Below, one piece after another: positions 16,183-22,474 of a stretch of 25,365 bases of DNA. The notes below the pieces were generated by a model, which was not told the origin of the DNA, did no database searches, and was given only the letters and a program-made list of their open reading frames with translations. The stretch lies in IMG/VR virus record IMGVR_UViG_3300011258_000350, positions 1-25,365 of that record; one strand, 5' to 3'. How positions within the stretch are numbered: position 1 is the first letter of the stretch; each line of letters starts with the position of its first letter. This stretch comes from a virus. The translations under genes were made by a program, and so were the position numbers.

Positions 16183-16893
16183 CTAGATACCTTCTTTAAC
16201 AAATACTTTAACCCACTCTGCGCAAATGTCGCTGCGCACAATGTCTTCAATACCGAACTCAACAATCGGTACATCCAGCATATGTTTCTTAGCTAGGTGA
16301 ATGATCTTAGACAGGCCGTCTGCCTCCTTAAGATCTGACTGTTGTACATCCCCGTTCAATACAATCTTACTGCCTTCACCTACACGGGTGAGCAGCATCT
16401 TCAACTCATGCGTTGTGATGTTCTGCGTCTCGTCTACGATCACGAAGGCATTCTCAAAGCTACGCCCCCGCATCAGTGCAAGGGGTGCCATCTCGATGTT
16501 GCCATTCTTTATGCCGGTATCTACAGAACCTCGTCCCATGTGGCGCACTAGGACGTCCAGCACAGGCAACGCCCACGGATACGTCTTCTCCTCAAGTGTA
16601 CCGGGTAGAAATCCTATGTCCCTCCCTACAGATACGTGAGGGCGAGTGATTACGATCTTGTCGATCTGTTTAGTAGTATAAAGATCTGACGCATATGTAG
16701 CAGTTACATACGTCTTACCTGTACCTGCAGGGCCAAGCACCAGTACCTGACAGCTAGCCTTCATAAAGTCCCACAGTTTTCGTTGGGATTCTGTGCGAGG
16801 AACAAAGGCTGACGTCTTCTTCAGAGACGCATTCTTGTAGTTAGTCTTACGCCGGGTACGTGTCTGCTTCTTAGGTGGTTCAAGATCGTTCAT
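16183..16893 (-). CDS. phoH: PhoH-like ATPase
   Basis: The 236-residue protein has a clear P-loop NTPase of the PhoH family: Walker A GPAGTGKT at residues 54-61, Walker B VIVDETQN at 151-158, and the sensor-like GDVQQSD at 181-187. The fold starts after a basic tail (KKQTRTRRKT, residues 8-17) that could bind nucleic acid. PhoH is widespread in marine phages; its role there is not settled, with RNA-related functions suggested and the phosphate-stress link uncertain. AAGGA lies six bases before the ATG. The gene begins inside the endonuclease VII gene (14-bp overlap), which supports the start chosen. Confidence 0.92.
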   Translation of the reverse strand: MNDLEPPKKQTRTRRKTNYKNASLKKTSAFVPRTESQRKLWDFMKASCQVLVLGPAGTGKTYVTATYASDLYTTKQIDKIVITRPHVSVGRDIGFLPGTLEEKTYPWALPVLDVLVRHMGRGSVDTGIKNGNIEMAPLALMRGRSFENAFVIVDETQNITTHELKMLLTRVGEGSKIVLNGDVQQSDLKEADGLSKIIHLAKKHMLDVPIVEFGIEDIVRSDICAEWVKVFVKEGI

Positions 16894-17281
16894 CGTGTTT
16901 CCTTAAGTAGTGCAGAGCTTGCTCTACGCCCTCAATAGAATCCCCTAAAAAGGCAATCCCACCGTTACAAGTATTACATAACCAGCCTCTTATCTTAAGG
17001 GTGTCATGACAGTGATCTAATCTCATGAAGTGGCTTTTTGTAGCCTTGCCGCAGCATTCACAGGAGTCGGGGACTGGAGGGGCTTTTTTATGTAACTCTG
17101 TAAGCTCCTGATTCTCCTTCTGCTCACATGTCTTGCAAGACTTTACACGATAGCCATTCCTGCCAGAATCAGAGCGCACCCTAAAGGAGCTTATTGGTAG
17201 CTCCCTCTTACACCGCCTACATGTATGAAAACTCTCACCCTCATTATACTTAAGGGGTGTCTCAAACAAATCTAGCTGCAT
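16880..17281 (-). CDS. Endonuclease VII-type junction resolvase
   Basis: The 133-residue protein matches the phage T4 gp49 / recombination endonuclease VII family of HNH-like (beta-beta-alpha metal) nucleases that cut Holliday junctions and branched DNA before packaging. The core runs from Cys74 to the end: zinc ligands Cys74, Cys77, Cys102 and Cys105, the DHCH motif at 89-92, Asn106 right after the last cysteine, and the typical RGWLCNTCNGGIAFLGD stretch. An additional CxxC pair of pairs (Cys21/Cys24 and Cys49/Cys52) forms a second probable zinc site in the N-terminal half. T4 gp49 is somewhat longer (157 residues) and has a C-terminal dimer domain that is not evident here. The Shine-Dalgarno sequence (AAGAGG) is far from the ATG. 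Confidence 0.85.
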   Translation of the reverse strand: MQLDLFETPLKYNEGESFHTCRRCKRELPISSFRVRSDSGRNGYRVKSCKTCEQKENQELTELHKKAPPVPDSCECCGKATKSHFMRLDHCHDTLKIRGWLCNTCNGGIAFLGDSIEGVEQALHYLRKHDERS

Positions 17282-17288
17282 AGCGGGA

Positions 17289-17525
17289 TTAGTACCTCTT
17301 ATTATCTACGTATTGTTTCAACTCAGTGTAACCCCCGATACGACTACCATCGGGGGCGAACACTTGAGGTACGGAAGAAAGCCCTGCCTCTAGCATAAGA
17401 TGCCCTACCCACTTAGAGGAAGGGCTACTCAGATTGTATGCTGTAAAAGGCAGGGCTTTCTCGCGGAACAAGCTCTTAGCTAAGTTGCAGTAAGAGCAAT
17501 CATCTCGTGTCACAAGTACATACAT
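17289..17525 (-). CDS. Glutaredoxin
   Basis: This 78-residue thioredoxin-fold protein has the redox site CSYC at residues 10-13, the cis-proline motif SVPQVF (Pro53) and the GGYTEL glutathione-binding segment (about 64-69). Length and motifs are typical of bacterial and phage glutaredoxins (NrdH/GrxA size). Its ATG directly follows the stop of the ribonucleotide reductase gene with no gap, so it very likely supplies electrons to that enzyme, whose C-terminal cysteine pair must be reduced after each turnover. It acts in the cytoplasm. Whether it uses glutathione or thioredoxin reductase cannot be told from the sequence. Confidence 0.92.
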   Translation of the reverse strand: MYVLVTRDDCSYCNLAKSLFREKALPFTAYNLSSPSSKWVGHLMLEAGLSSVPQVFAPDGSRIGGYTELKQYVDNKRY

Positions 17526-19430
17526 CTACACAAGATCCACTATCTCACAGCTATCGCCTGAACACGCTAGCGTCTGAGAGCCTGCTGTGTTGTCTTCTAC
17601 CTCATACGAAGATAGCTTAGACCAGTCGATAGATGCTGGCATGGTGGACTTACGCTCTTCGTATACAGCTTTATCGACCTCCTGATAGGGTGCCTGCTGA
17701 TACGTGTGCTCACTGTAAGGCAGGAAGGATACGCCAGACATCTCGTCAAAGTGCTTATACACAAATGCACCCACCTCAACCCACTCATCCTTACGTACAT
17801 TGATAGTGACAGACGGCTTATGTTCACACCAGTGACGCTGATAAACAAGCCATGTTTCCAGCTGCTCTACTGCGGACATATCATGCGTAACTACTGCATT
17901 GTCAGGCGCTTTGACAGGGAAGCTGAACACAACTGTAGTGTCGGGCTTCATTACGCAAGGCTCTGACGGGACGTTCTGGTCCATCATGAACTGCGTCAAT
18001 GGATCTTTGACGTCGCCCCTGACTGTCCGAATGTAGTACGGGCTGTGTCTTGCATGAATACCGCTGGCTGAATCTACAAGCTGAGATACAGTGCCAGAAG
18101 GTTTAACACAAGTGATAGCGGCTGAAGCAGGAATTCCAAGTCTAGCACTCCATTCAGCATTAACTGATACAGCAACTTCACGAAGATGTCCAAGGGTCTT
18201 CTCCAATCCTGCGTTCTTTACAGTCATAAGAGGGTTGTCCATGATGCCAGTGAGACTGACACCTAGAAGCCTCTCTTCTTCCGTGTTCTTTTGCCAGACT
18301 TTGCGGAGGTACGGGAACTTCGTATAGGTAGATTGAAGTGTTCCCAGTATTGTTGCCAGCCTGACTTTTCGTTCGAGGGAGTCGATATCATCTGTAGCCC
18401 GGACCACAACTTCCGTAAGATTACAGAACTGATACGGACGAAGAATGATTTCACTGCAAGGATTCGTTCCAAACTCGTAGCCTCCATCCCGACGCCCAAA
18501 CTTCTCAGCCTGCTTACGTGCTGCTTCTCTATTGAAGATGCCCCGCTCCCCTGAGCCTGACTCCACAAGCGAAGTCCACTCACGCAGGAACGATGTGCTA
18601 TCAGGCTTCTCAGTATAGGAGACGGAGTTGTTAGCCAGTGCTCGCTGTCCGTTGTTCTCCCACCATGCGCCTGACTTAGCGTGACGCATTCGATCATCAG
18701 ACAGGTTAGACAGGGAGATCATTGCAGACCTACGCACACCGCCGACGACAACGACTTCGCCGATCTTACACATTAGATCATGGCACTCAACAGACGACAT
18801 CTTACGACCCTGTGCTTCTTTGAATGTACCAACAGCAAAGTTGAACAGGTTGATCAGAGGTGCAGGACCAGAGGCACGGCCCCCGAATGTCTTAAGACGT
18901 GCACCTGATGGGCGTACACGCGACGTATCCCACTTGGGGATCTCACCTGACCACAGCAGGGCGAGCACTTGCCGGAATGCTTTAGCCCAGCCTTCCTTGC
19001 TGTCTTTCACAACGACTGTCGTCTCGCTATCAAACAACTCAGGGACTTCCGGCAGCTTCGAAATGAACTGCCGCTCGACGGAGAAGCCGACGCCTGTGCC
19101 GCACAGCAGGATGAACATTGCTTCGTCGAAAGACTTGGGATCGTCTACTGGCAGGTACGAGCAGTTGTATCCTGCTACGTTGTCCCGCGCAAACGCAGGC
19201 CCTGCCGTCATCAAGGCCCGCATAGATGGCATGACTTCTAAACTGAGGATCGCCTGTGCAATCTCATGGATGATATCTGTAGGAACCTCATTATGCGGTT
19301 TTACAATATTGTCAATGTATCGCTGGGCAGTTTCCCCCCAGCTTTCTCGACGCCCCTCCTCATCAAGCCAACGCGCATATCGCGACGTGTGAATGAAAGA
19401 CTGGTAGTCAGTTGGTAAATAGTTATTCAT
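17526..19430 (-). CDS. nrdJ: Adenosylcobalamin-dependent (class II) ribonucleotide reductase
   Basis: The 634-residue enzyme reduces ribonucleotides to deoxyribonucleotides for phage DNA synthesis. The active site can be traced: NPCSEI at 323-328 gives the thiyl-radical Cys325 and Glu327, Cys90 (in AGYNCSYLPVD) and Cys336 (FCNLTE) are the reducing pair, and Cys623/Cys628 near the end are the shuttle pair. The 11-residue spacing from 325 to 336 and CxxxxC at the end match the monomeric Lactobacillus leichmannii enzyme (408/419, 731/736), so I place it in the monomeric class II group, which acts on triphosphates. No small-subunit gene is present, as expected. The ATG overlaps the MazG stop (ATGA), and glutaredoxin follows with no gap. 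It implies a host that makes or imports B12. Confidence 0.93.
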   Translation of the reverse strand: MNNYLPTDYQSFIHTSRYARWLDEEGRRESWGETAQRYIDNIVKPHNEVPTDIIHEIAQAILSLEVMPSMRALMTAGPAFARDNVAGYNCSYLPVDDPKSFDEAMFILLCGTGVGFSVERQFISKLPEVPELFDSETTVVVKDSKEGWAKAFRQVLALLWSGEIPKWDTSRVRPSGARLKTFGGRASGPAPLINLFNFAVGTFKEAQGRKMSSVECHDLMCKIGEVVVVGGVRRSAMISLSNLSDDRMRHAKSGAWWENNGQRALANNSVSYTEKPDSTSFLREWTSLVESGSGERGIFNREAARKQAEKFGRRDGGYEFGTNPCSEIILRPYQFCNLTEVVVRATDDIDSLERKVRLATILGTLQSTYTKFPYLRKVWQKNTEEERLLGVSLTGIMDNPLMTVKNAGLEKTLGHLREVAVSVNAEWSARLGIPASAAITCVKPSGTVSQLVDSASGIHARHSPYYIRTVRGDVKDPLTQFMMDQNVPSEPCVMKPDTTVVFSFPVKAPDNAVVTHDMSAVEQLETWLVYQRHWCEHKPSVTINVRKDEWVEVGAFVYKHFDEMSGVSFLPYSEHTYQQAPYQEVDKAVYEERKSTMPASIDWSKLSSYEVEDNTAGSQTLACSGDSCEIVDLV

Positions 19431-19744
19431 CGGTTGTCACCCTCTCCTCTAATGACACCACGTTCTGCACGATCATTAAGCTTTTTGAGGTTCATTCTTG
19501 CAATCTCTTCGAGGTTAGACCCATACATATTAGCCACTGCTGTAACGTAGAATAGCACATCGCCTAACTCTAATTGAATAGCCTCTGTTGTTACACGGTT
19601 GTGATCACGGAATTGCTTCTTTGCTTTTTCAGCAACCTCCCCTGCCTCACCACAAAGGCCAAGAATGTTTTCTACAAAACGATCCTGTCCTTCCAAGACA
19701 ACTTTACCTTCTACCCATTCACTGTACTGTTTCCAATCAAGCAT
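19427..19744 (-). CDS. MazG-like nucleotide pyrophosphohydrolase
   Basis: The 105-residue protein is a single-domain all-alpha NTP pyrophosphatase of the MazG superfamily. The metal-binding pattern is visible: EAGE at residues 33-36 (Glu33, Glu36), Glu39, and ELGD with Glu59 and Asp62. Cellular MazG is a two-domain enzyme of about 260 residues; phage forms are single domain. Such enzymes remove non-canonical nucleotides or, as proposed for cyanophages, alter alarmone signalling; the substrate here is unknown. It is translationally linked on both sides: its ATG overlaps the previous stop by eight bases and its TGA overlaps the reductase ATG. Confidence 0.88.
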   Translation of the reverse strand: MLDWKQYSEWVEGKVVLEGQDRFVENILGLCGEAGEVAEKAKKQFRDHNRVTTEAIQLELGDVLFYVTAVANMYGSNLEEIARMNLKKLNDRAERGVIRGEGDNR

Positions 19745-19910
19745 TGAACCGCTCCTTTACTAGTAGGTTTTTTACATTCACGTCTTCATTATCGTAAAAG
19801 ACATCCTGCACAAAGTCAAACACATCTTCTGTATGCGAATCCATATGAGAAGATAGTAAGCTGTTAGGCTCTTCTACTTCTAGTAGAAGTGTGACACTAA
19901 ACTTTTTCAT
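19737..19910 (-). CDS. Hypothetical 57-residue protein
   Basis: No family is recognised. The ATG at 19908-19910 is preferred because it lies one base after the previous stop and is preceded by an AAAGG sequence at an acceptable distance; an upstream in-frame start at 19943 would add 11 residues but overlap the previous gene by 32 bases. The product starts MKKFSVTLLLEVEEP, a beta-strand-like segment, followed by an acidic helix (SHTEDVFDFVQDVFYDNEDV) and a short basic end. It is acidic, soluble, with no cysteine and no signal peptide. It sits between another orphan and MazG, in a compact slot of the replication unit. Confidence 0.65.
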   Translation of the reverse strand: MKKFSVTLLLEVEEPNSLLSSHMDSHTEDVFDFVQDVFYDNEDVNVKNLLVKERFNA

Positions 19911-19911
19911 G

Positions 19912-20238
19912 TCAGGCACTGCCTTTTGTAACCGTAAATTCATCTAGAATAGCTTCACTCTTCTCTGCGTCTTCTTGAAGTCTCACAGATAGGAGGCCTT
20001 CAAGTAATCTGTCTGCTCTAGTAGACAAGGCTTCTGCAAGACCTCTGTCTTCTTGGCCTAGCTGCACTGAAGCAAGAAGCATACAGGCATGATGTAGTAG
20101 TTCCCAAGTTACGTTTGAATCTACATCTCCCTCATTAAATACAGATGTCTCTAAGAAAGTATCTATGCCTTGAAACATGCCTTCCTCATCGTACACAGCA
20201 GACATACTAACTGAGACAGTGTGGTTTTCTACATCCAT
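19912..20238 (-). CDS. Hypothetical 108-residue acidic protein
   Basis: No family is recognised. The frame is open further upstream to 20400, but that region overlaps the endonuclease I gene and lacks the expected composition; the start at 20238 has AAGAGGA eight bases upstream and a one-base gap after the endonuclease stop. The product begins with beta strands (HTVSVSMSAVYDEEG), then has two helical segments (WELLHHACMLLASVQLG and LSTRADRLLEGLLSVRL) and a charged C-terminus. Expression is likely coupled to its neighbours. Confidence 0.65.
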   Translation of the reverse strand: MDVENHTVSVSMSAVYDEEGMFQGIDTFLETSVFNEGDVDSNVTWELLHHACMLLASVQLGQEDRGLAEALSTRADRLLEGLLSVRLQEDAEKSEAILDEFTVTKGSA

Positions 20239-20239
20239 T

Positions 20240-20677
20240 CTACAATTCCTCTTCAATAAGAAAGGTTTTACTTTTTGTTCGCTTGCCTGTTTCTGCGAGC
20301 CACCCTTCAGGTAAGACTTTGTGAGACCACTGAAAGTTATGCTTATCGCACCACTCAAAGTACCGGCTCTTTGCGCCCTTGTACAAGCGGGCATTGGCAT
20401 TACTAAACACGAAGCGGATATCTAACTCTGGATGTTGCTTCTGTATCTCTAGATGTTTGCGCCTGTCTTCGCTATCGAAGATACCCTTTGTCTCTACGAT
20501 AATACCGTTATCCAATTCGAAGTCTGGCGTGTATGTACGATACCGCAGATCTCGCCACTTTATTCGTAGGGCTTCGTACTCAACCTTCTTCTGTTTTTCT
20601 TTTAAGTATGCAGCGACCTGTTTCTCCAAGCCGCTGCGATACCTACGGACGTTGTGTCGCCTCTTAGTAGTTGGCAT
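20240..20677 (-). CDS. Endonuclease I (T7 gp3-type Holliday junction resolvase)
   Basis: The 145-residue protein matches T7 endonuclease I, a PD-(D/E)XK enzyme that cuts four-way junctions and helps degrade host DNA. The catalytic set is visible with the right spacing: Glu18 (in SGLEKQVAAYL), Asp52 (YTPDFEL), Glu62 and Lys64 (IIVETKG), corresponding to Glu20, Asp55, Glu65 and Lys67 of T7. The basic N-terminus (TTKRRHNVRRYRSG) is typical. Length is close to the 149 residues of T7 gp3. I chose the ATG at 20675-20677, with AGGTGA eight bases upstream; a GTG four codons earlier is possible. The gene overlaps the nuclease upstream by 14 bases. Confidence 0.92.
   Translation of the reverse strand: MPTTKRRHNVRRYRSGLEKQVAAYLKEKQKKVEYEALRIKWRDLRYRTYTPDFELDNGIIVETKGIFDSEDRRKHLEIQKQHPELDIRFVFSNANARLYKGAKSRYFEWCDKHNFQWSHKVLPEGWLAETGKRTKSKTFLIEEEL
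20247..20253 (-). promoter_or_regulatory. Ribosome binding site deciding the start of the 108-residue protein
   Basis: AAGAGGA on the minus strand lies eight bases before the ATG at 20238 and inside the end of the endonuclease I gene. It supports the short form over the longer upstream frame. Confidence 0.6.
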
Positions 20678-21539
20678 CTTTGTTATCACCTATGTACACA
20701 TAGTCTACTTCTGGGGGTGCCTTAGCTTTGCTTGACCTATTAGGCATAGTCTTCAGAGTAGGGTGGCAGTCCTTCTTGAAAGAGCAAAACTTACAGTCAA
20801 TAGGTAGCACCATATTACCAGTAGTCTTTCTGCTAAACGTCTCAGGCACAGGATCGAAACACCTTTCGAAAGGCGCATCACTGTCTAGGTAGTTAGCCGT
20901 ATCCTGTATGCTACTCATAACATCTTCTACGTCTACGGTAGACGCATCTACGTACTTGAACTGCCCATTCGCTTTATTGACAGCCCACCATCCGCCAACA
21001 GATTTGTTTGCAGCTACAGCGTAGCCTACCAGCTGTGCTACATACCCAAAACTGTCATGCTCTTTGAGAACATCTACTGATGTAAACTTGTTGTTATACG
21101 ACCACGGTGACGCAGACTTTACGTCATCGATCCTGCCGTCTAATTCCATGTCGTACTCACCTTTGACCTCCTGTCCATCGGGGAGTTGCAAGGTAACTGT
21201 AGCGTTATCTTCAAACGTGACCCCCGCTGCAGTAAGCAGGCCTTTAAACACAGCCTCAACTATGTCACCCAAGATCATGTTCATCAGGAAGTAGGGCGGC
21301 AGTGCCTCCTTATTGTCTGGCTGGTTCTTTTCAAACCACAGCTGGCAGGTTGGCTTGCCAATGTTAGACATCCTTAGACGGAAGGCATCACGCCTACCAG
21401 AGCCGAACTGCTTCATCATGGCCTTCTTGATGTCGGAGGCGACCTTATCAGTCACCTCCTCCGTCATAGTTGCTTCACCCGCCATAGCCTTCTGCAGATA
21501 AAGCAGCACAGAAAGTTCTGCTGGGTGCTGCGTCTCCAT
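20664..21539 (-). CDS. Cas4/RecB-like PD-(D/E)XK nuclease with Fe-S cluster motif
   Basis: The 291-residue protein has the layout of Cas4/AddB-type nucleases. Cysteine 65 (KPTCQLWFEK) is far from the group Cys249, Cys252 and Cys258 (DCKFCSFKKDC), the four ligands expected for a 4Fe-4S cluster around the nuclease core. Between them lie Glu95 (GDIVEAVFKG), Asp130 or Asp134, the D-x-K pair at 139-141 (DDVKSAS) and Gln169 (YVAQLVGY), consistent with motifs I-IV. In T7 the matching slot holds the gp6 exonuclease, so a role in degrading host DNA, primer removal or recombination end-processing is inferred. Two bases separate it from the gene upstream. Confidence 0.82.
   Translation of the reverse strand: METQHPAELSVLLYLQKAMAGEATMTEEVTDKVASDIKKAMMKQFGSGRRDAFRLRMSNIGKPTCQLWFEKNQPDNKEALPPYFLMNMILGDIVEAVFKGLLTAAGVTFEDNATVTLQLPDGQEVKGEYDMELDGRIDDVKSASPWSYNNKFTSVDVLKEHDSFGYVAQLVGYAVAANKSVGGWWAVNKANGQFKYVDASTVDVEDVMSSIQDTANYLDSDAPFERCFDPVPETFSRKTTGNMVLPIDCKFCSFKKDCHPTLKTMPNRSSKAKAPPEVDYVYIGDNKDANY
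20686..20691 (-). promoter_or_regulatory. Ribosome binding site deciding the endonuclease I start
   Basis: AGGTGA on the minus strand lies eight bases before ATG 20677. The alternative GTG at 20689 would overlap this sequence, so the ATG start is favoured. Confidence 0.6.
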
Positions 21540-21541
21540 AA

Positions 21542-22429
21542 CTATTCTAGCTCCTCAACTTCTACGATACTGTTGACAAGTTCCTTATCTCGGTCAGACA
21601 TAAAGTCCTCGCTACTTGAAGGATTGTTCTTCTCGTACTCACTCATCACCCAGCGGTTAGTCCCTTCGATGATGTCCTTGAAGAGTTCCGCCGTAGGCTT
21701 GTCCTTCTCAGACAAATCAACACGTTCTCCGATAGCGACAACCGGCCTGAAGTAAGATTCCCCTGAGTCTCCCAGTTTCTCTTTCTTATGTGAGAAATAA
21801 AACGTATTACAGATCGGGGGAATATTACGAGAGGCAAGGGATGTGGCCGCAGTCTTGATCTCTTTGATGCTCCTACTGTTAGTCATATCGAAGACTACAG
21901 GGATGTCCGTGTACTCTTCCTTTGAAAGCGCATTACCTTCCGCGTCAGTAGGATTGTCGAGAGTAGCTAAGCCATAGTTTACATAGACACGTCGAACACT
22001 TGAGATCTTATCCCGAACAGACTTAGGCAAGGCAGACATATCTTCGATGTAGCCACTGGGTCGGCCTAGATTAAAACCACCTGTAGTATCTTTCAGATCT
22101 TGACCCAGCTTAGTAGAGAGAACAGTTTTCTGAGAGACACGCTTGTCATTATCCCAGACGGTATACTGCCAGCGAAACGCAAAAGGCCGGAAGGTTACAG
22201 TCTCACTAAAGACATCCGGTGTATTCTTGTCGATAGTAAGTTTATACGAACCTGCTTTGATCACAGGTTTTCGTAGCGCATCGCCATCAATGACGATCTC
22301 TTTTTCAATAGCGGTCTGCGACATCTTCAGCCGAGCGAGACTTACTCGTTCACTAGGCGCTGAATCAATGCCCATAAAATCTACAATATCAGCGATACCC
22401 AGATCGCTTAGTGTTACTTCTGTGCTCAT
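21542..22429 (-). CDS. Unknown replication protein, single-strand binding protein candidate
   Basis: The 295-residue protein has no motif I can name with certainty. It lies between polymerase and exonuclease, where a T7 gp2.5-like single-stranded DNA-binding protein would be expected. It has a beta-rich middle with aromatic and basic residues (TFRPFAFRWQYTVWDNDKR, RRVYVNYGLATLD) and a C-terminus rich in acid residues (SDRDKELVNSIVEVEELE), features shared by many binding proteins, though the terminal aromatic residue typical of gp2.5 is absent. Another possibility is a phage-specific accessory protein. AAGGA precedes the ATG by a normal distance, and a 45-base gap separates it from the polymerase gene, the widest gap in the - strand unit. 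Confidence 0.7.
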   Translation of the reverse strand: MSTEVTLSDLGIADIVDFMGIDSAPSERVSLARLKMSQTAIEKEIVIDGDALRKPVIKAGSYKLTIDKNTPDVFSETVTFRPFAFRWQYTVWDNDKRVSQKTVLSTKLGQDLKDTTGGFNLGRPSGYIEDMSALPKSVRDKISSVRRVYVNYGLATLDNPTDAEGNALSKEEYTDIPVVFDMTNSRSIKEIKTAATSLASRNIPPICNTFYFSHKKEKLGDSGESYFRPVVAIGERVDLSEKDKPTAELFKDIIEGTNRWVMSEYEKNNPSSSEDFMSDRDKELVNSIVEVEELE

Positions 22430-22474
22430 GTAAGTTCCTTTCTGAGCGGTAGATAAAGAGGCTTAGTTATATTC

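Noticed and set aside
18820-19392. 190-codon open frame on the plus strand
   Set aside because: It is antisense to the ribonucleotide reductase gene, whose active-site residues are clear. The product has no recognisable pattern.
20239-20400. Upstream extension of the 108-residue gene to 20400
   Set aside because: This part overlaps the endonuclease I gene in another frame, whereas the start at 20238 has a well-spaced ribosome binding site and a one-base gap to the previous stop.
22430-22474. Possible promoter in the widest minus-strand gap
   Set aside because: The 45 bases hold a good ribosome binding site but no convincing -35/-10 pair or phage-type promoter repeated elsewhere in the window.
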